DNA of 64,000 nucleotides from Telluribacter sp035998675 (GTDB lineage: Bacteria; Bacteroidota; Bacteroidia; Cytophagales; Spirosomataceae), in NCBI RefSeq assembly GCF_035998675.1, contig NZ_DASYHI010000006.1, positions 1-64,000 on the forward strand. The letters run 5' to 3'. The notes beneath the pieces are model-generated. The model was not told the origin of the DNA, ran no database searches, and worked only from the letters and a program-made list of their open reading frames with translations. Positions 25,263 to 33,901 of the stretch are shown here, piece by piece (position 1 is the first letter of the stretch; the number at the start of each line of letters is the position of its first letter). Position numbers and translations under genes: made by a program.

Positions 25263-26870
25263 GTGAACAGATTTAAGCCTATGCCATCCGACCCGTTCGG
25301 GCGAGCCAAAATACCCACTTCACTGGGACAAACTCAAACCTCACCCGATGAGTTGTACGGCAAGCTGTTCAAGGATGTGCAGACGAAGCGCATCTTTCCT
25401 GACTCCAAAACATTCGCTGATTGTATACCTCTTTGCGACCCCGTCCTGATTATTGAAAGGTACTTTCACCTGATGCACCGGGCCGACTTTGACCTGGATC
25501 GGTTTGTAAAGGATAATTTTCAGATACCCAAAGAAATTAAAATAGATTACCAGCCCGATCCCCGGCAGACTGTCGAAGAACACATTGAGGAACTCTGGTC
25601 AATTCTGACCCGGGAGCCCGGCGGACAGGAGCGGGGCGGCTCGCTGCTGGTACTACCCCGGACCTACGTAGTACCGGGCGGGCGCTTCCGCGAAATCTAC
25701 TACTGGGACAGCTACTTTACCATGCTGGGCCTGCGGGAATCGGGCCGTGTTGACCTGATCAGGGATATGGTTGATAATTTTGCCTACCTCATTGATCGCT
25801 TCGGGCATGTTCCCAACGGAAACCGTACCTACTACCTGAGCCGCTCCCAGCCCCCTTACTTTTCGCTCATGGTAAAACTCCTTTGTGAAATAGAAGGAAA
25901 CGAAATCCTGATTGAGTACCTTCCCCGACTACAGCGGGAATATGACTACTGGATGAACGGGATGGACCGCCAGGGTCACCCCCACACGGCCTACCGCCGG
26001 CTGGTGTACCTGCCGGAAGGCGTTTGCCTGAATCGCTACTGGGACGACCGCGCCACCCCCCGGCCGGAAGCTTATTTGGAAGATATTGAGCTGGCCCATG
26101 AAGCTACGAGGGAGTCGGAAGTAGATGATGCCGACGTTTACCGGCACATCAGGGCCGCGGCCGAGTCGGGCTGGGACTTTAGTAGCCGCTGGATGCGCGA
26201 TGGCAAAAACTTTGCCTCCATCCACACCACCGATATCATACCCGTAGACCTCAACTGCCTGATGTATGACCTCGAATGTACCCTGGCCGATGCCTACGAA
26301 CTAAAAGGGCAGTCGGAGATGGGTCTGCGGTTTACCCACAAAGCCCGGGTCCGGGCTAAAGCCATCCAGAAATATTTCTGGGACCCGGCCCGCAATTTTT
26401 TCATGGATTATGATTTCAGAGCCAAAGATTTTACCAAATCATTTACCCTGGCCGCTACCTATCCACTCTTTTTTAAGCTGGCAACCAACCGGCAGGCCCA
26501 CTACGTTGACACCTACCTCCGGCTCAACTTTCTGCGTTCGGGCGGCCTGCTCACTACTCTCACCCAAAGCAGCCAGCAGTGGGATGTACCCAACGGCTGG
26601 CCCCCCTTGCAATGGACCGCTTACCAGGGCCTGCAAAACTATAATCTTAAACGTACCGCTGACCGCCTCCGCGACAACTGGCTGAACCTGAACGCCCGAA
26701 CCTTTAAGCATACCCGGAAGATGCTCGAGAAGTACAACGTCATTGATACCCACCTCGAAGCCTGCGCGGGTGAATACAAACTACAGGAAGGATTTGGCTG
26801 GACGAATGGTGTATATTTGCAAATGAAAGTAAACCGGGTAAAAAGTCCCGTTCCCTCACTCCTATTTTAA
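25263..26870 (+). CDS. Trehalase, GH37, cytoplasmic paralogue
   Basis: A 535-residue GH37 enzyme with the same signatures as its neighbour (PGGRFREIYYWDSYFTMLG, QQWDVPNGWPPLQW). It has no signal peptide and so should hydrolyse trehalose inside the cell, as TreF does. The two genes are clearly a tandem duplication: over the first signature block (24049-24116 against 25678-25745) the DNA differs at only about three positions. The GTG at 25263 or the ATG at 25281 may be the start. It is 7 bp upstream of a YciI gene, so co-transcription with the next cluster is possible. Confidence 0.93.
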   Translation: MNRFKPMPSDPFGRAKIPTSLGQTQTSPDELYGKLFKDVQTKRIFPDSKTFADCIPLCDPVLIIERYFHLMHRADFDLDRFVKDNFQIPKEIKIDYQPDPRQTVEEHIEELWSILTREPGGQERGGSLLVLPRTYVVPGGRFREIYYWDSYFTMLGLRESGRVDLIRDMVDNFAYLIDRFGHVPNGNRTYYLSRSQPPYFSLMVKLLCEIEGNEILIEYLPRLQREYDYWMNGMDRQGHPHTAYRRLVYLPEGVCLNRYWDDRATPRPEAYLEDIELAHEATRESEVDDADVYRHIRAAAESGWDFSSRWMRDGKNFASIHTTDIIPVDLNCLMYDLECTLADAYELKGQSEMGLRFTHKARVRAKAIQKYFWDPARNFFMDYDFRAKDFTKSFTLAATYPLFFKLATNRQAHYVDTYLRLNFLRSGGLLTTLTQSSQQWDVPNGWPPLQWTAYQGLQNYNLKRTADRLRDNWLNLNARTFKHTRKMLEKYNVIDTHLEACAGEYKLQEGFGWTNGVYLQMKVNRVKSPVPSLLF

Positions 26871-26877
26871 CCTAACC

Positions 26878-27165
26878 ATGCTTTACGTCATTCATGCGTA
26901 CGATTTTACGGACGAGCAGACGCTGGAACGCCGCCTGGCGGTTCGTCCCCAGCACCTCGACACCGCCCGCCGCCTCAAAGCGGAAGGTCATTTTGTCATG
27001 GGCGGGGCCTTACTCAGTCCGGAAGACAAAATGATCGGCTCGCTGATGGTCGTTAATTTTGAGGACGAAACTAGTCTACGGCAGTGGCTCGACCATGACC
27101 CCTATGTGCAGGGACGGGTGTGGGAGAAAATAGACGTAAAACCCTTCCGCGAAGCCCTGTTATGA
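26878..27165 (+). CDS. YciI family protein
   Basis: A 95-residue ferredoxin-like protein with the YCII pattern: MLYVIHAYDFTDEQTLERR, RPQHLDTARRLKAEGHFVMG, GALLSPEDKMIGSLMVV and WLDHDPYVQGRVWEKIDV. The conserved His and Asp of the HDPY segment form the putative active site of the family. The biochemical role is unknown. It begins a chain of five closely packed genes; its stop overlaps the next start (ATGA). Confidence 0.9.
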   Translation: MLYVIHAYDFTDEQTLERRLAVRPQHLDTARRLKAEGHFVMGGALLSPEDKMIGSLMVVNFEDETSLRQWLDHDPYVQGRVWEKIDVKPFREALL

Positions 27166-27875
27166 GCAGCCACTTTATCTCCTCCGGGCTTGGCCTGGTT
27201 GCTTTCCTGGCTTTACTGGCTTCCTGTAGTACGACCAAAGACTCAACCTCGCAGACCGATTCAACGAGCCTGGCCCTGGACACCACCCAAATCCAGAATT
27301 CACCAAATGATTTTTATGCAATTCCCGGCGAAAAAGTAGGGAATGTAGGCCCTGAGTCCAGTGAGGAAAATCTTATTGCCATTCTGGGTACTGAAAATGT
27401 CCGGCGGGACACTATTTACATCGGAGAAGGTGAATACCGGATTGGTACTACCCTATTCAAAGGTACTTCCGACGAAGCCCAGATCCTGTGGCAGGATACG
27501 GTGAGGTACGCCCGTCCGGAGCTGGTTCGGCTTATTCCGGCCACCAGCCCCGAAAATTCGCAATGGCTGGTGGAAGGAGGCCTGCGGGTGGGGGCCACGC
27601 TCAGGGAAGTGGAGAAGCTCAACGGAAAGCCCTTTGAACTGTACGGCTTTGGCTGGGACTACGGCGGGACCGTTTCGGACTGGAAAGGAGGCAAACTTAC
27701 CTATTCGACCAACGGCAAAACTTATCTTGGAGCAATTTTTGTTTACGATTACAACGAGACTGATCAGGATGCCGTTGCCGAGAACGTCATGGGCGATGCT
27801 ACCTTTCTTTCCAGTAATCCGGCCATGCAACAGTTAAATCCACGCATATTTTCACTAGAAATTCGTTTTCGTTAA
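27162..27875 (+). CDS. Uncharacterised lipoprotein in the YciI-HAD-PhzF run
   Basis: A 237-residue protein with a clear lipoprotein signal (LVAFLALLASC, Cys22). The mature protein has a Ser/Thr-rich linker, and then a domain with VRRDTIYIGEGEYRIGTTLF, LWQDTVRYARPELVRLI and WLVEGGLRVGATLREVEKLN that I do not recognise from other families. The start at 27162 overlaps the YciI stop; the GTG further upstream would destroy the signal peptide. Probably placed on the periplasmic side of a membrane. Confidence 0.75.
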   Translation: MSSHFISSGLGLVAFLALLASCSTTKDSTSQTDSTSLALDTTQIQNSPNDFYAIPGEKVGNVGPESSEENLIAILGTENVRRDTIYIGEGEYRIGTTLFKGTSDEAQILWQDTVRYARPELVRLIPATSPENSQWLVEGGLRVGATLREVEKLNGKPFELYGFGWDYGGTVSDWKGGKLTYSTNGKTYLGAIFVYDYNETDQDAVAENVMGDATFLSSNPAMQQLNPRIFSLEIRFR

Positions 27876-28558
27876 TGATTGAGGCAGCGATTTTTGATAT
27901 GGATGGCCTGCTGGTGGACTCTGAGCCCATCTGGCAGGAAGTAGCCATAGAAATATTTGAAACAGTAGGCGTACAGTTAACGGTTGAGATGTGCCAGGAA
28001 GGTACCGGACTCGGTACGGCCGACTTTGTAAAATTATTCTACGAACGCTTTCCCTGGGAAGGAAAAAGTCAGGAGCAGGTAGGACAGGAAATTATTGACC
28101 GGGGGCACGAGCGAATCGGGGTAGAAGCCCAGATCATGCCCGGAGCCCGGGAAACGGTCCGATTTTTTTACGAACGGAATATTCCCATGGCGGTAGCGTC
28201 GGCCTCTCCCATGGAGATAATCGAAACCGTGTTAAAGCGCCTGAACCTGATCGCCTACTTTTCCCTGTGGCATTCGGCCGTACTGGAACAGCGCAGCAAG
28301 CCGCATCCTGACGTGTATTGGAGTACGATAGAGAAATTAGGGGTAAAGGGCAGTCGTTGTGTGGCCTTTGAGGATTCGGGTAACGGGTTGCGTTCGGCGC
28401 ACGCGGCCGGCATGCTGACTGTAGCTGTACCAGCTCCTTACGAATACGATGAACCGAAATTTGACATAGCCGATATAAAAATTCCGTCCCTCACCCATTT
28501 TAACGAGGATATTTTTAATACATTGGTACAAAAAATGCCACTTTCTGAACAACCATGA
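27875..28558 (+). CDS. HAD hydrolase, hexitol/2-deoxyglucose phosphatase-like
   Basis: A 227-residue HAD subfamily IA phosphatase. Motif I is IFDMDGLLVDSEPIW with Asp8 and Asp10, motif II is VASASP, the Lys is in QRSKPHPDVYW and motif III is AFEDSGNGLRSA. The layout is closest to the YniC/HxpB or beta-phosphoglucomutase group, which acts on hexose or hexitol phosphates. It overlaps the lipoprotein gene by 1 bp (TAATG) and the PhzF gene by 4 bp (ATGA). Confidence 0.9.
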   Translation: MIEAAIFDMDGLLVDSEPIWQEVAIEIFETVGVQLTVEMCQEGTGLGTADFVKLFYERFPWEGKSQEQVGQEIIDRGHERIGVEAQIMPGARETVRFFYERNIPMAVASASPMEIIETVLKRLNLIAYFSLWHSAVLEQRSKPHPDVYWSTIEKLGVKGSRCVAFEDSGNGLRSAHAAGMLTVAVPAPYEYDEPKFDIADIKIPSLTHFNEDIFNTLVQKMPLSEQP

Positions 28559-29343
28559 AACTTTCTCTATATCAATTAGATGCCTTTTCGGATCGTCTTT
28601 TTGCCGGTAATCCGGCCGCTGTTGTTCCCCTGAACGAATGGCTGCCTGCTGAGCTGATGCAGCAAATAGCCGCGGAGAATAACCTGGCCGAAACGGCTTT
28701 CTTTGTTCCTACCGAAAGTGGCTATCATATTCGTTGGTTTACGCCGGTTACCGAGGTTGACCTTTGCGGGCATGCGACTCTGGCCGCAGCCTATGTACTT
28801 TTTGAGGTTCAGGGGAAGGCGCAGAACGAAATCCTGTTTGATTCCCGAAGCGGTGAACTACGGGTACTTCGGAAAGACGGATGGCTGACGCTGGACTTTC
28901 CGGTGGATCATTTCCAGGTGGCGGTACCTCCTCCGGCGCTAAATGAAAGTATGGACTCAGTAGTACCACTGGAAGTATTTAAAGGAAAAACCGACTATAT
29001 GGTGGTCCTGGAAAATGAAACCGAAGTACGGGAGCTGCGGCCGGACATCATTATTCTTTCCACCATTCCCGCGCGCGGTATTATTGTAACGGCCCCCGGC
29101 GACGAGGTTGACTTTGTGTCCCGCTTTTTTGCCCCCCAGTCCGGTATTGATGAAGACCCCGTAACCGGCTCGGCCCACACCACCCTGGTACCTTACTGGG
29201 CCAGGCGACTGGAAAAAACGCATCTGGAAGCTCGGCAGATCTCCCGGCGGGGAGGAGTGCTGCGCTGCGAACTCAACGGCGACCGGGTTTGTATCAGCGG
29301 GCAGGTAAGGCTGTACTTAACCGGAGAAATAGAAACAGAATAG
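28555..29343 (+). CDS. PhzF family isomerase/epimerase
   Basis: A 262-residue PhzF-like protein with KLSLYQLDAFSDRLFAGNPAAVV at the start, the catalytic Glu in NNLAETAFF (near residue 45), WFTPVTEVDLCGHATLAAA and the second-lobe block GIDEDPVTGSAHTTLVPYW. The family catalyses proton transfers on varied small molecules. The natural substrate here is unknown. It is tightly coupled to the HAD gene upstream and 7 bp from the GNAT gene downstream. Confidence 0.92.
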   Translation: MKLSLYQLDAFSDRLFAGNPAAVVPLNEWLPAELMQQIAAENNLAETAFFVPTESGYHIRWFTPVTEVDLCGHATLAAAYVLFEVQGKAQNEILFDSRSGELRVLRKDGWLTLDFPVDHFQVAVPPPALNESMDSVVPLEVFKGKTDYMVVLENETEVRELRPDIIILSTIPARGIIVTAPGDEVDFVSRFFAPQSGIDEDPVTGSAHTTLVPYWARRLEKTHLEARQISRRGGVLRCELNGDRVCISGQVRLYLTGEIETE

Positions 29344-29350
29344 GTACCCC

Positions 29351-29794
29351 ATGATTCGTTACGTCGCTCAGGAGGGACCGCTCTCTCCGGATAGTACCAA
29401 CGAACTTCTGCGTCTGCATTTTCAGATTTTTACCGGCGATACCCGGGAGGCCCTGGCGGAGGAAATCGCGCGGGCTGACTCTCTTTTTACACTTTTAGCC
29501 TACGACGACCAGCAACTGATCGGCTACAAGATGGGGTACCGTCGCAAACCCGGCCATTTTTACAGCTGGCTGGGCGGGGTACTTGCGGCGTACCGCAAGC
29601 AGGGCATCGCTTCCGGGCTAATGGTTCGGCAGCACGCGTGGTGTCAGCAAAGGGGCTACCATACCATTCGCACCCAAACCATGAACCGCTGGCGCGCGAT
29701 GCTCATCCTGAACCTCCGTCACGGTTTTGATATAGTAGGCCTGATAGCTCCTGCGGAGGGGGAACCCAAAATTGTGCTTGAAAAAAAGCTGTAG
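29351..29794 (+). CDS. GNAT family N-acetyltransferase
   Basis: A 147-residue acetyltransferase: YDDQQLIGYKMGYRRK, then GVLAAYRKQGIASGLMVRQHAW with the acetyl-CoA loop KQGIAS, then IRTQTMNRWRAMLILNLRHGF. It closes the coupled run that began with YciI and is convergent with the EamA gene at 29821 (26-bp gap). The substrate is unknown. Confidence 0.88.
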   Translation: MIRYVAQEGPLSPDSTNELLRLHFQIFTGDTREALAEEIARADSLFTLLAYDDQQLIGYKMGYRRKPGHFYSWLGGVLAAYRKQGIASGLMVRQHAWCQQRGYHTIRTQTMNRWRAMLILNLRHGFDIVGLIAPAEGEPKIVLEKKL

Positions 29795-29820
29795 TAAGTA
29801 TATTTCCGTCCGGGCCAGAG

Positions 29821-30726
29821 CTAACTTTTCCTGACTTTTCCCCGTTGGGCCATCGACAACCCACCTATCACCAGCGCAGTACCCACGTACGTAAAAACAG
29901 TAATGGGTTCGTCCATGAGCCACCAGGCAAAAAAGAAACCGAACAGGGGGCATAGGAACAGCCACAACGAAGCCCGTACGGTGTCAAGCCGGAGCAGGTA
30001 AAACCAGCACAGCAGCGCCCCCGTCGAAACCGCCAGGCTCAGCCACAGCACCGATGCCCAGAACCGCTGGTCCCACTGCGTAGCCGAAAAATCACTGATC
30101 AGGGCCGTAAAGGGCAGCAGCATAATTCCCCCGATAGCTACCTGCCAGCCGTTAATGAGCAAATTGGGTAACTTCCATTGGATGGTAGCGTAGTAAACAC
30201 TCGCCGCCGATACCGCCACCATACTTATCATTAACAAAACTACCCCTCCCATAGTAGTATAACTGTCGCGCAGGAGTGGATAGGTGGCAATACCCACGCC
30301 AATCATACCCAACAAGACCCCCAGCAACTCGGCGCCGGAAGGCTTACGTCCCAGCCACCAGACCGAGAGCAGAATAATAAGGAGGGGACTGGTAGCGAGG
30401 GAAAGGCTACCGATGCCGGCCGCAGTATATTTCATGGCATATACGTACAGTCCCAGGTAAAGCGTTGTGTTAAGAAAGCCAAATAAGGCCAGTTGGTACC
30501 ATTCCCTGCCCTGAGGCAGTCGGTAAGATGAATCTGGCCGCAACAGGTAACTATAACCCAATAGTAATGAACCCGCTATAAAGAAACGTAAGTTAGCCAG
30601 TACGAGCGGCTCTGCCGACAGTACTCCAAACTTAGTAGCAACCGAAGCCGATGCCCAAAGCATTGCAAAAAGAAGACCGATGAAACTATTTTTCAATGAA
30701 AAGTGATCAGTTTGCCAAAAATACAA
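29821..30726 (-). CDS. EamA/DMT superfamily transporter
   Basis: A 301-residue inner-membrane protein with ten hydrophobic segments in two similar halves, the pattern of EamA exporters of metabolites or amino acids. Typical parts are FAMLWASASVATKFG in helix 1, LATSPLLIILLSVWWLGRKP, GVLLGMIGVGIATYP and, near the end, FGFFFAWWLMDEPIT. The transported compound cannot be told. It is divergent from the OmpA-like gene, with only 41 bp between the two starts. Confidence 0.9.
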   Translation of the reverse strand: MYFWQTDHFSLKNSFIGLLFAMLWASASVATKFGVLSAEPLVLANLRFFIAGSLLLGYSYLLRPDSSYRLPQGREWYQLALFGFLNTTLYLGLYVYAMKYTAAGIGSLSLATSPLLIILLSVWWLGRKPSGAELLGVLLGMIGVGIATYPLLRDSYTTMGGVVLLMISMVAVSAASVYYATIQWKLPNLLINGWQVAIGGIMLLPFTALISDFSATQWDQRFWASVLWLSLAVSTGALLCWFYLLRLDTVRASLWLFLCPLFGFFFAWWLMDEPITVFTYVGTALVIGGLSMAQRGKVRKS

Positions 30727-30767
30727 GGATCACTTTCCCTACCCAACCTTCTTTTTTATTTTTAAAT

Positions 30768-32171
30768 ATGAATCGTGAGAAAGCCTTGTTCAGGATATTA
30801 GTTTTTATACCCCTATTTTTTTCTTTTTCGTCTTTCGCCCAAAAAAGCTGGACGTATGATTTTAGCAATGAATTCGAAAGTGTAGAAGGTACCGCTCCCC
30901 CCCTGCGCCCCCTGGGCGAAAAAGGTAAGTTTGTGGAGGAATCGCTGCCCGAACTGGGAAATTCTACCCGTACCGTCTATCAGTTTGAAACAAACAACGG
31001 CCTGCAGTTTGACAACAAAGCTGCCGATGGTTTCCTGAGCCGCTCCTTTACCGTAGAAATATACTTTAAGCTAACCTCCCTCGATAGCTGGAAGAGGGTA
31101 CTTGATTTCAAAAACCGGAAGTCAGACTTTGGCTGTTACATTCACCACGGCAAGCTCAACTTTTTTAACCTGGCCACGGGAGAGAAAGCCGCCGTGCAGC
31201 CCGACGAATACGTACACTACGTGTATTCGCGCCATGCCGAAACGGGTATGGTACGTATGTACGTTGACGGGGAGTCGAAGGTGGAGTTTAAGGATACGGA
31301 CAAAGAAGGTATGCTGGATTCAGACCAGGTACTTAACTTCTTTTATGATGACCTGGTCGTAAACCACGAAGCGAGCGCGGGTTCGGTGGCCCTTATCCGG
31401 CTCTACGACGAAGTCATGACCCCGATACTGGTGCGGAAGAGTTTCCGGGAGCTTTCGCGGAAGCTCCCAACCCGAAGTACCACGGCCAAAACTACCAAAG
31501 TACCGGCTGCACCAGCTGTCACTACTCCGGTGGCTGGCACTATAGGTACGGAGGCGGGCCTGGTGGAAGTGACCGGAAAGGTGTACGATTCACGGAAAAT
31601 GGATTTTCTGGGAGATGTGGATGTGATTGTGCGCCCTACCAACAGCGACTCTATTGTGGCCCGGACCAAGGCCATAAACGGCGAGTACCGCTTCAGGCTA
31701 CCGGCGCTCGAAACCTACCGTATCACAGCTACTATGCCCGGTTATCAGGCTAAAAGTATACTGGTGCAGCCCAAAGCTCAGGGCGAACCCGTAAAAAGCC
31801 TGATAAATATGGCGCCCGAATTCTTTGACAAACCCATAGCTACCGTGCCGTTTGTGCAGAGTAAGGACAGCCTAATTGCCGAAGCGCGGGTACGCCTGGA
31901 CTCCGTCGCGAGTTTCCTCCGAACCCGCCCCGACCTGAAAATCAATCTGGAAGGCCATACGGACAACGTGGGAGATTTTGAAAAGAACCTGTTGCTGTCG
32001 TGGCAGCGGGTCCTGATTGTAAAAAATTATCTGATTGAGGTGGGCATAGACCCCAACCGCATCGATGGCAAAGGCTACGGCCCTACTCGCCCCGCCTCCC
32101 ATAATAATTCGGAGCCCTCGCGGCAGACCAACCGGCGGGTGGAAGTTTGGGCCACGCCTATAAAAAGATAG
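30768..32171 (+). CDS. Secreted OmpA-like protein with LamG-like and carboxypeptidase-regulatory domains
   Basis: The 467-residue product has a signal peptide (LVFIPLFFSFSSFAQ). Residues about 30-230 look like a LamG/concanavalin fold (FTVEIYFKL, RMYVDGESKVEF). A Thr/Ala/Pro linker follows, then a carboxypeptidase-regulatory-like domain around GKVYDSRKMDFLGDV. The OmpA peptidoglycan-binding domain is at the C-terminus (INLEGHTDNVGDFEKN, NRIDGKGYGPTRP, NRRVEVWA). It probably links the outer membrane to the cell wall. The start at 30768 fits the signal peptide; the longer frame from 30696 does not. Confidence 0.9.
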   Translation: MNREKALFRILVFIPLFFSFSSFAQKSWTYDFSNEFESVEGTAPPLRPLGEKGKFVEESLPELGNSTRTVYQFETNNGLQFDNKAADGFLSRSFTVEIYFKLTSLDSWKRVLDFKNRKSDFGCYIHHGKLNFFNLATGEKAAVQPDEYVHYVYSRHAETGMVRMYVDGESKVEFKDTDKEGMLDSDQVLNFFYDDLVVNHEASAGSVALIRLYDEVMTPILVRKSFRELSRKLPTRSTTAKTTKVPAAPAVTTPVAGTIGTEAGLVEVTGKVYDSRKMDFLGDVDVIVRPTNSDSIVARTKAINGEYRFRLPALETYRITATMPGYQAKSILVQPKAQGEPVKSLINMAPEFFDKPIATVPFVQSKDSLIAEARVRLDSVASFLRTRPDLKINLEGHTDNVGDFEKNLLLSWQRVLIVKNYLIEVGIDPNRIDGKGYGPTRPASHNNSEPSRQTNRRVEVWATPIKR

Positions 32172-32200
32172 AGCCACCCCATCTGGGAGGTGGCTCTATA
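32169..32200. terminator. Bidirectional terminator hairpin
   Basis: TAGAGCCACC (32169-32178) and GGTGGCTCTA (32189-32198) form a perfect 10-bp stem directly at the stop of the OmpA-like gene. On the minus strand it is followed by TCTTTTTATA and can end the gene at 32253 as well. Confidence 0.65.
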
Positions 32201-32252
32201 CTGACTATTCCTAAACCCTTAACCTTTTTCTTCTTAAAATAACTAACTCATT

Positions 32253-32726
32253 TTACAGATTACTCTCCGCAGTGGGTACCACCAGTGGTGGAATTTCGGA
32301 GGTAACTGGTGTCAGACTGTTTAAGTCAAAATTCCAGATAAACCGGATTGAGTTAGCTGTCTTGTCTAAATTGCGTTTCCACTGTTGCGCTTCGGCATCC
32401 TTACGGCGTTGGAGCTTGTTGCTCAACTTAGACACCGCTTTGTTGAAAGCCTCACGTTGCTCAACGGGTACGCTCATTAGTCTGGAAGGCTTTTCGCCGT
32501 AGTATCCTACTACTGTTTCAATCACATTCCAGCTTTCCAAACGCGAAAAAGCAGTGAGCTCTTCCTTAATAAAGCCAACAAATTCTTTCTGGCTTCCGTT
32601 CGCAATTACATAAGCTTTTGTATTCGAATCTCTACTTAAACTATCAGAATATCCTTTTACAGGAGCTGCGCCGAGTACTACTCCGAATACAAGGGCAAAG
32701 ATAACATTTTTTCTTAGACTTTTCAT
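32253..32726 (-). CDS. Small exported protein of unknown function
   Basis: A 157-residue protein with a signal peptide (MKSLRKNVIFALVFGVVLGA). The mature part is mostly polar and helical and carries VEQREAFNKAVSKLSNKLQRRKDAEAQQ, which resembles a short coiled coil. I do not recognise a family. The start at 32726 is chosen because it begins the signal peptide; an upstream ATG at 32786 adds 20 unlikely residues. A GATATTTG box near 32764-32771 on the minus strand could be its promoter. Confidence 0.65.
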   Translation of the reverse strand: MKSLRKNVIFALVFGVVLGAAPVKGYSDSLSRDSNTKAYVIANGSQKEFVGFIKEELTAFSRLESWNVIETVVGYYGEKPSRLMSVPVEQREAFNKAVSKLSNKLQRRKDAEAQQWKRNLDKTANSIRFIWNFDLNSLTPVTSEIPPLVVPTAESNL

Positions 32727-32969
32727 GGTATTGTTCAATTTGTGTTTCTGAATTATGAACGTACAAATATCCATAAAAAGTGCCACCTCAACAAGTACAC
32801 GTATAGCCTCAAACAGAAGTTTATTCTGAATTTAGTTTTGATTTAACGATTCAAAAAGATACATATCTTTAATATTACAATTTAAACAGTATTTTATTTC
32901 GCTATTAAAGTAAGCCAACCAACATTCATTCTGTTTAGGAATAATGCAAAAATTCTTTATATAGTACAA

Positions 32970-33530
32970 TCATTGATTAAAAATATTCATCGTTTGCTGT
33001 ATCCCCATAGTACAAAAAGACGTAACTATGTCACCGGCACGGTCTAAAAACAGGGGTAACTCGTCCATTTCTTTATCTGTAAAGGGGTTAAGTACGTAAT
33101 CGACCTGGCGGCCTTTGGGAAAGTCATTCCCGATTCCAAATCGCAGCCGGGGGTAGTTGGGTGTGCCCAGCAGTTCTTCGATATTCCGCAGGCCGTTATG
33201 CCCCCCGTGCGAGCCCTGGGGCTTTACCCGCAGGGTACCATAGGCTAGCTGCAGCTCGTCTACCACCACCAGCAGGTTATCGACCGGAATCTTGTAAGCG
33301 TCCATATAGTACCTTACTGCCTTTCCGCTCAGGTTCATGTAGGTAGTGGGCTTTATGAAGTGGAGCTGTCGCCCTTTGTGCTTCCACTCGGCGGTGTAGG
33401 CCAGTCGCTCAAACTTGAACCGAAAATCGTGCTGAGCCGCCAGACGGTCCAGTACCATAAATCCTACGTTATGTCGGGTAAAGGCATACTCAGGTCCTAT
33501 GTTTCCCAGCCCGGCTATAAGGTATTTCAT
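32970..33530 (-). CDS. pth: Peptidyl-tRNA hydrolase
   Basis: Releases tRNA from stalled peptidyl-tRNA in the cytoplasm; an essential recycling enzyme. The 186-residue product has LIAGLGNIGPEYAFTRHNVGF with Asn and catalytic His20, FIKPTTYMNLSGKAV, VVVDELQLAYGTLRVK and GSHGGHNGLRNIEELLG, all standard Pth1 motifs. An exact TACCTTTG box lies 42-49 bp upstream on the same strand. Confidence 0.97.
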   Translation of the reverse strand: MKYLIAGLGNIGPEYAFTRHNVGFMVLDRLAAQHDFRFKFERLAYTAEWKHKGRQLHFIKPTTYMNLSGKAVRYYMDAYKIPVDNLLVVVDELQLAYGTLRVKPQGSHGGHNGLRNIEELLGTPNYPRLRFGIGNDFPKGRQVDYVLNPFTDKEMDELPLFLDRAGDIVTSFCTMGIQQTMNIFNQ

Positions 33531-33571
33531 ACAGGTTTATTTAATAGTAACTGTGGTCAGGATGTTTGCCG

Positions 33572-33579
33572 CAAAGGTA
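33572..33579 (-). promoter_or_regulatory. -7 box of pth
   Basis: The minus strand reads TACCTTTG, an exact TAnnTTTG match, 42-49 bp upstream of the pth start. Confidence 0.5.
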
Positions 33580-33721
33580 AGGTAAATCCGGTCGGGGGTA
33601 CAGCATCTATTTACACTATAGATTAGGTACTTCCCTGGATTTCGCCTGGCAGGTACCTGTTTCAGCCCCTGAGGTTACTGCAAGAAACAAGCCTGAATTA
33701 TCATGGTTATTATTTTTTTTC

Positions 33722-33790
33722 TAACTTAGCACCGTTGTCCAGGAAGATTTCTTACAACCCGGCCCGGCCTTACAACCGGGCATTTTTAAT
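33722..33790 (+). promoter_or_regulatory. Possible attenuator leader of pyrR
   Basis: TAACTTAG (33722-33729) may be a -7 box. Just after it, GTTGT at 33734-33738 can pair with ACAAC around 33754-33758, enclosing TCCAGGAAGA, which partly resembles the conserved loop seen in PyrR-binding leaders of Firmicutes. GCCCGG (33762-33767) and CCGGGC (33776-33781) then form a stem followed by ATTTTTAATT, an intrinsic terminator. The order (PyrR-loop-like hairpin, terminator, pyrR) suggests transcription attenuation. The terminator is clear, the PyrR site is speculative. Confidence 0.4.
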
Positions 33791-33901
33791 TAAAGTATCT
33801 CCCCTCCTCCCGTTGTTTTGGGTGGCAGCAGGGGCCCTGGATTGGCAGGTACACCGCCAATAGTTGATAGTTGAAACCCTCAAATTTCGGGAATTATACC
33901 A

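Larger units (their letters stand above)
33531..33901. other. Divergent promoter region between pth and pyrR
   Basis: This 371-bp stretch holds no gene. It contains the pth promoter box (33572-33579, minus), a TAACTTAG box at 33722-33729 (plus) and a terminator-like hairpin at 33762-33790 ahead of pyrR. The right part, 33791-33901, has no clear structure. Confidence 0.5.
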
